Part shown: positions 58,141 to 64,000 of the stretch, piece after piece
How positions within the stretch are numbered: position 1 is the first letter of the stretch
Layout: every line of letters starts with the position of its first letter
Assembly: GCA_022495005.1 (NCBI GenBank)
Contig: JAGYXB010001793.1
Location: 2,418,001-2,482,000 of the forward strand
Direction of reading: 5' to 3'
Length of the DNA stretch: 64,000 nucleotides
Source of the DNA: Rhyacophila brunnea
Lineage: Eukaryota; Arthropoda; Insecta; Trichoptera; Rhyacophilidae
Program-made: the position numbers and the translations under genes
Notes under the pieces: model-generated
The model's database searches: none
Told to the model about the DNA's origin: nothing
The model's input: the letters and a program-made list of their open reading frames with translations, nothing else

Positions 58141-59776
58141 GTACGGTAATCGCCATAAGGCTACACAATTGCAGCCTCGTTTTGCACAATTGATACCCAT
58201 GCATGACGTGTCGCGGATCTTTCTCTAAGGCACTCTTTTCACAACATACTGCGGTTTGGCGTCGGATAAAAGGAGGGAAAATTCCAAAAAGCATGCGAAA
58301 TTTAGTGACAGACGTATTTATACTTCAGGTACCTGTCACACTCTGGCATGTTTCATTGAGTGGAGTGTTCACGTGCCTTGTATGCTAATGCTTCAAATAC
58401 ACTATCATCACGTTATGTGCTGTCACGTGGTCACAGTAAGCTGCCGCTACGAGGGAAAAAGTTTGTAATGTCGTTTTTCTTGGTACTTAAATTCTTTCTT
58501 TACTTACTATAGTTACTTTCAGACTCCCATCCCGTAGCACATTTTGGACCTTTCAACGAACCTTGTCAGTTAGCAAAATCTGCCGAAATCGCCAGATCAA
58601 CAATGAGGTCACCTCACTCGTATCGCGCTACATCATGAAGTGGCCCGGTCAGTGAACGTGTTTTTCTATTATTAGCTACTTCTTTGTTTTTAGTGGTTTT
58701 CTTTGTGGATTTTATATTCAATGATTATATGTCTGCTGTTTACGTCTATTATCTATGGTCTGCAGGTTGGCTTCTGCTAAAAATATGAACTATGGATGTA
58801 ATATCGCAAGTTATTTTAACATACGCACACGTAGAAATAAATTTTAATTTGCATGAATAATGAATAATAATTAAAAATACTAATACATTAGAGTTGGCAC
58901 TCTCCGTCATTGAATTTATAGAGATAGTGATCATTCAAAATATTCTGCGGAATGACTAAATTTGTCGCCATGACAGCATGTGAAAGCACATACCGTGATG
59001 ATCATGTATTTGAAGCATAAGACTTCTACAATACCTAGTAGATGTACTTGACCACTGAGTTACATAGGTAATTGTCACAGCTAAGATACTGAATGTATTG
59101 GCAGTTTTCTCTTGTTACCGTTCCTCCCAGATATATTAATTTCAGTATTAATACAGAGTTAGTTACACATACAATAAAACAACATCCTATCTAAGGCGAC
59201 GTCTATATTATCGTTGGTTTTATATGTGCACCATATTTACCTAATAAAACTATTTATATATTGTGTAGGCAGTAGAAATCAAACAAATATTCTCCCAGAG
59301 ATTCCATTGATTGTAGCAAACTTTATTATTGAAATACAAAATAGTTTCCAAAGAGTATACTTATTTGAATTGATGACTATTAATACAAAAACTTTGGATC
59401 TGCTGGGAAATTACCATTTTAATTATTTTTTCCATGACCAGCTTTTAGATTTTAAAAAAATAGAATGCCTCCGAGATTAAAAAAATGTTTGGTTAAACAA
59501 TTCCTGGGTCGGGTATTAAAAATTGAATTTCCCTTGCGCACAATTAATTAAAAACATAAAAGCGCGGCTGATGTAATATTTGTATATCCGTATGAAAAAT
59601 CCGGAAACCTATATACTTATTTATTATAAATTTCTATACATATAATATGTTAATCAATACATTAGATACAATCTGGATATGAAAGATAAAATTATGATGG
59701 CTTTGAAATAAAGTTATTGTTAATTTCTTGAATGGTGTTAACTAGCAAATGCTGGTGGAACTATGTAGGTACCTAT
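58141..59776. other. No gene firmly recognised
   Basis: The first 500 bp are less AT-rich than usual and hold overlapping short frames on both strands (58,100-58,468), possibly eroded coding or repeat sequence. From 58,680 onwards the sequence is AT-rich and unremarkable. Confidence 0.35.
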
Positions 59777-60637
59777 CGATGGATGATTAACACAAAAACC
59801 TATCTACAAAAAGTCGATTTTTCAGGAGAGGCAAAACAAACTTTTTTTGTTTCAAGTGGTTTTTGTAAACAAAACTAAGAATGATAGAAAGATGAAATTT
59901 TCAGCTTCTTAAAGTATAATCATTTCGCTTCTAAATCAATTGAAAAATAAATGTAATTTTGATGATCTATATTTAAAAAAATACTGTTTTAAAAAAACTC
60001 GACCCACTTACGTTTTTGTGTTACCAATAAATTTTCAAATTATCTTTGCAGTTTGTTACTTACCTAAAACAAAAACGTATCTATAAATTGGGAAGTTTTA
60101 ATGAGTTGAAAAAATAAGTTTTTTTCAAGATTGGACTTTTCAGCAAAACTAGAATGGATAATAAAGTTTTTTTTATGCATCGGAATGAATTTTTTCCCTT
60201 TCAATACAGTGGAAATTTTTAGAGATTCATCTTACATGAGGTTCATTATTTATAAAAAATGGGATATTATCCTATATTTTTGAGTTACCAAATATTGTCT
60301 TTTTATTTTTATGTAGTATTTCTTGAAAAAAATTATGTAAAATGGCTTCAAAATGAAAAAAACAGTTTGACAGTTGAAAAACAAGGCGATACGTTTGTGT
60401 GTTTCCAAACTGTCATAAAAAATCCATAAACACAAAAATGTATGAGCTGATACGTTTTTGTGTTCATTTTTTCGATTACATTATGAGATATGCTTTAGAT
60501 TATTTCCTTACTCATAGTATATACGGAGATACGTCTTTGTGTTACAGATAATATAACCGATTATAGTGCGCAATTCTGCATACTCAACTAAAGAACGCAA
60601 TTTTTTGTAGATAGGTTTTTGTGTTAATCACCCATCG
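59777..60637. mobile_element. 861-bp element with 36-bp terminal inverted repeats and internal motif array
   Basis: The left end cgatggatgattaacacaaa, then aacctatctacaaaaa, is repeated inverted at the right end (ttttttgtagataggttttt, gtgttaatcacccatcg) with one mismatch in 36. A TA flanks each end within one base (59,774 and 60,639), consistent with a TA-targeting element. Internally the motif (g)atacgtttttgtgtt occurs, with small changes, near 60,015, 60,390, 60,449 and 60,529, and inverted near 60,072 and 60,430. No transposase frame is present. Confidence 0.75.
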
Positions 60638-62330
60638 CTATATCGTATTACATTACATACATTACAGCATTATAACAAGTGCGAGTCACATGGAAGTATT
60701 TTGAGGGGACCAAACGCCAGTTGTCCAACGCGTGTGTTATATGATGAAAACTGACGTTTCCGTTGGATCCTAGGGGTACACTGATACAGTCGCGTCACGG
60801 ACTCGTTTGTCAGAAGATGCATACGTCTTTGTTGATAATTGATGACATTAAGATGTTGTTAATTTTTTGATGATATCATCTGACAGTACGATCCCATGCT
60901 ATATGATTCAACATGCATTGCATCGTCGTGACGTGTCTAATGCTACTGTGGCAAGTATGTAAAGCCTAAATTTTCAACGGAAACTACTCGAGTATGCGCA
61001 CGCTTCCCAATGGCCGATTTCGGAAGCATTTCCGTCGACTATTCTTTCTACGCTTCAGTATCGTCACAATATACAATATTCATTATTTGACCGTATGTTT
61101 TTAATATAGTAACGCAAAATGATGTAAGAGTACAGATATAACAAATTATTGATAAAGTAATCTGTGATAAACACAATATTCTCCATAATAGACGGCATGA
61201 TACGTAAGAGGTGACACTAGACCGAAGAAAATGGCGCGAAGATGTATTCCAAACTGAAAAGTAAAGTAAATAAAAAAACGGTGGGTACCTACATAAGTGA
61301 AGTATGTTTTTTTCTATTTTTCTTTTGTCAAAAAATAATCAAAAACAAACTCGGCTCAGCGAAGACTGAAAAAGTTAATTAAAATTTGAATATATTATTA
61401 TTAATATTGAAAAAAAAATACGGAGATAAATATTATTCATTACAATCCATTTCCAGAAAAATACTGGATGAAATCTGAGAAATGGCAGGGATGTAAACTG
61501 TACATACACATTGATTATTCAAAAGAAGGAAAACATAATCAAAAGATGCTTGAGAAATGAAAAAAAACTTCACAATGAAAAATACAAAATAAATTTTTCC
61601 AATGCTAGGTAATTTTTTCTCTCGTATTTTTTTATTATTATTACAGAGCAGGAGGTGGTTCGCATGGATTGTAAATATAATCCAATAAAGCTTTAGTTAA
61701 TTGAAAAGTAAGCACAATGGAGTGTAGATAATATAAAAATATCTACCTCTTTATCCGATACTTACATTTTTTTACTCACGGATTTAATGTTAAGTACTTT
61801 CCCATTTCAAATGTTAATGTAATTTCCCTTGCGAATTGTGAATTAAAAAAAACTTACTTAGAAATATCTAGATACAGCAGGTATTGATAAAGACAACATA
61901 GTAACAAATAACTAAGGACGTGTGTACACTAGAGAAGTACATCGAACCGAACAGGTGGCGAACTGAAAAAAAAATGCATTTGGTTTTTGTAGATCATGCA
62001 TGTTTTTTGTTGTTGTTTTTTTTACATTAAAGCTCTACGTTTTCCATGCGTATGAGATAGCACTCGTAGCACATATTGGTATACGATTTGAGTACAATAT
62101 GACTAAATTTTTAATATTAATATTCATGCGTGCTCAAACGCACTCTACGCCAGTTTATAAAGTTAATATTAAGTAAATATTAAAAAAAAAACTAGCTTTG
62201 CACATGTGTCACACAAGAATTCCTAACTCAAAGCTTCCGAACAAAAGTACTTTACCATTTTTTTTTGTCGTTGAGTAAAAAATAATTAAAAGATTTCACG
62301 TGACGTATTACTTGGTGACAATACAATAAA
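60638..62330. other. AT-rich sequence, no gene recognised
   Basis: A GC-richer spot at 60,700-60,820 (cgttggatcctaggggtaca) is unclassified. The remainder is AT-rich with nothing supported. Confidence 0.4.
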
Positions 62331-62488
62331 GTATTGTACGACAACATCTTCTTGGCTACGCTTCTAGGCGCTGCTGTCTACTAAATGGGAGGAGCTTATT
62401 AGTTTATAATGGAATTCCGGGTAAAATGGGCGGAGCATGTTAGTTCACAGCTTTAACACGTAGCCAAAAAGATGTTGTCGTACAATAC
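62331..62488. mobile_element. 158-bp MITE with 30-bp terminal inverted repeats
   Basis: gtattgtacgacaacatctt, then cttggctacg, at the left is inverted at the right (cgtagccaaaaagatgttgt, cgtacaatac) with one mismatch in 30. The interior carries an imperfect direct duplication: aaatgggaggagcttattagtt and aaatgggcggagcatgttagtt. The ends can be drawn with TA flanking ttgtacgac on both sides, suggesting a TA-targeting superfamily, but the boundary is ambiguous by a few bases. Confidence 0.8.
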
Positions 62489-62524
62489 ATACCTATTTAA
62501 ATATATAACATTGGCCAAAAGCAT

Positions 62525-62605
62525 ATAAATGCGGTTTGAAGTCCAGGCCGACGTATTATTTTTTAAAATATTTTTGCTAGTAGGTGTGTTTCTGAGGTTT
62601 TTTGA
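62525..62605 (+). repeat. SINE-like tail, family C, copy 3
   Basis: ggtttgaagtccaggccgac, then gctagtaggtgtgtttctg, repeats the order of 35,918-35,985 and 11,633-11,690. Confidence 0.4.
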
Positions 62606-62660
62606 ATTTTCGTAACATATGTATGAATGGAATGGTCAGAAAATATTTTTTTATACGTAA

Positions 62661-62955
62661 CTAGCTGAAGTACCCGGCTTCGCACAGTGTCGCTTCGAGG
62701 TTATATTTATCCTAGATATTTAAAAAATAATAAGAGGTTATTATTTTTTTAATATTAAAATATCTGTGTTATACAACATGGCAATATGAAAATAATTCTA
62801 ATAGGAGTAAAGGTCAAACAAAAGACCACTAAATTAAAATCGAATCCAAAATATGCAAACGTTATTAATAATATTAATATGTAGTAAAAAAAAAAATCAA
62901 AATTGCATGGAACAAACAAACAACAAACGTTGTATTTTATATAATACTAATTTAG
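62661..62955 (+). repeat. Dispersed repeat beginning CTAGCTGAAGTACCCGGCTTCG
   Basis: The start, ctagctgaagtacccggc followed by ttcgcacagtgtcgc, belongs to a widespread arthropod repeat type with a C-T-A-G-C-T-G-A-x-x-x-CCCGGC opening. AT-rich sequence follows, with gtcaaacaaaagaccac near 62,813. It runs into the minisatellite, whose unit phrase (agtttcatcgcaatcggatg) is also typical of the interior of such repeats. The two together are probably one expanded element. Confidence 0.5.
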
Positions 62956-64000
62956 AAACCTTCGCAGGTGTACGCACAACAACTGACAAAAGTTTCATCG
63001 CAATCGGATGAATGGTATAGGAACGCATACGAATAGAAGAAGAAGATGATTATCTAGTTCAGAAATCTTCGTGGGCATGCGCACGACAACTCACCAAAGT
63101 TTCATTGTGAATAGAAGAAGATAAAATAGAAGAAGAAGAAGATGGTTATTCTAATTCGGAAACCTTCGCGGTGCTTGGCACAATTATTGACGAAAGTTTT
63201 ATTGCAATCGGATGAATGGAATAGAAACGCATACGAATGGAAGAATATAAAATAAAAGAAGAAGATGGTTGTACTAATTCAGAAACCTTTGCGGGTGTTA
63301 CCACAACTGACGAAGGTTTCATCGCAATCGGTTGGATAGTGTAGGAACCGTACGAATAAAATAAGATATAATGAACAAGAAGAAGAAGAAGATGGTTGTA
63401 CTAATTCAGAAACCTTCGCAGATGTTGGCACAACCACTAACGAAAATTTCATCGCAATCGGATGAATGGTATAGGGACCATACAAATAAATGAAGATGGA
63501 ATGATGACGAAGAAGAAGAAGAAGAAGAAGAAGAAGATGGTTGTACTAATTCAGAAACCTTTGCGGGTGTTACCACAACTGACGAAGGTTTCATCGCAAT
63601 CGGTTGGATAGTGTAGGAACCGTACGAATAAAAGAAGATATAATGAAGAAGAAGAAGATGGTTGTACTTATTCAGAAACCTTCGCAGGTGTTGGCACAAC
63701 CACTAACGAAAGTTTCATCGCAATCGCATGAATGGTATAGGGACCATACAAATAAAAGAAGATAGAATGAAGAAGATGAAGAAGAAGAAGAAGTTGGTTG
63801 TACTATTTCAGAACCTTTGCGGGTGTGCGTACAATAACTGACGAAAGTTTCGTCGCAATCAGATGAATGGTATAGGAACCATACGAATAAAAGAAAATAT
63901 AATGATGAAGAAGAAGAAGATGATGATTTTTCTAATTCAGAAACCTTTGCGGATGTGCATACAACCACTTACCAAAATTTCATCCCAATCGGATGAATGG
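62956..64000 (+). repeat. Minisatellite of about nine 97-145 bp units with (GAA)n linkers
   Basis: Units start near 62,956, 63,063, 63,160, 63,283, 63,410, 63,555, 63,676, 63,812 and 63,941. Each contains gaaacctt-gcgggtgt, then gtttcatcgcaatcgg, tgaatggtatagga and a linker of variable (GAA)n such as that at 63,511-63,536. The units at 63,283 and 63,555 are nearly identical to each other, as are those at 63,410 and 63,676, giving a higher-order period of about 270 bp. Open minus-strand frames rich in serine are just the TTC/TCT reading of the GAA runs. The array continues past the window edge. Confidence 0.85.

Noticed and set aside
62956..64000. Serine-rich minus-strand reading frames of 68-98 codons
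   Set aside because: They are translations of (GAA)n runs in a minisatellite, shift frame between units and have no start context or domain.
1..64000. CRISPR arrays, bacterial operons, rRNA or phage-like gene clusters
   Set aside because: No regularly spaced identical short repeats, no dense co-directional genes and no ribosomal RNA sequence were seen; the window is eukaryotic.

Overview
This is a eukaryotic, almost certainly insect or other arthropod, genomic window: AT-rich DNA with no operons, no ribosome-binding-site-led genes and almost no open reading frames, but packed with arthropod-style transposable elements. The evidence for an arthropod is the intact DD34D mariner, several hAT-type MITEs with 8-bp target duplications, tRNA-derived SINEs, fragments of LINE reverse transcriptases, and frequent 'taggtacctac'-type strings seen in lepidopteran and aphid DNA. 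I cannot name the species. The window is probably intronic or intergenic sequence of a large gene region.

Layout. 1-13.4 kb: three LINE fragments at the left edge, two copies of one SINE family on the minus strand (2.0 and 6.4 kb), a 550-bp hAT foldback MITE with a perfect 8-bp duplication (4.07-4.62 kb), a hairpin and a repeated GGCTCACTT motif near 10 kb, and another hAT-like MITE at 12.9 kb. 13.4-32 kb: two copies of a 320-370 bp hAT MITE family (16.9 and 31.4 kb), a roughly 0.5-kb repeat family in three copies (11.2, 17.3, 23.5 kb), a tRNA-derived SINE split by an insertion (21.9 kb), an intact-looking SINE (28.1 kb), and a CpG-rich island (30.9-31.3 kb). 32-35 kb: the most striking structure, a 1.39-kb near-perfect inverted repeat with 677-bp arms bounded by TTAA (32,987-34,379), followed by a small hAT MITE with a perfect 8-bp duplication. 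35-46 kb: LINE and LTR-like debris, a tandem duplication and GC-rich patches.

46-49.3 kb holds the only convincing protein-coding material. One is a 184-bp GC-rich exon on the minus strand (46,469-46,652) with good acceptor and donor sites, from a host gene I do not recognise. The other is a complete mariner element (47,971-49,267) with 29-bp terminal inverted repeats, TA duplications and an uninterrupted 349-codon transposase retaining its DD34D triad. 49.3-64 kb: more foldbacks and palindromes (50.1 and 52.8 kb), a diverged SINE copy (57.65 kb), an 861-bp element with 36-bp terminal repeats and repeated internal motifs (59.8-60.6 kb), a 158-bp MITE (62.3 kb), and a minisatellite with higher-order structure running off the right edge (62.96-64.0 kb).

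The genes do not form a pathway. The mariner is a self-contained mobile unit; everything else is non-autonomous or dead apart from the orphan exon and a few GC-rich blocks that may be regulatory. Repeat calls rest on reading the window against itself by eye; no database search was possible.
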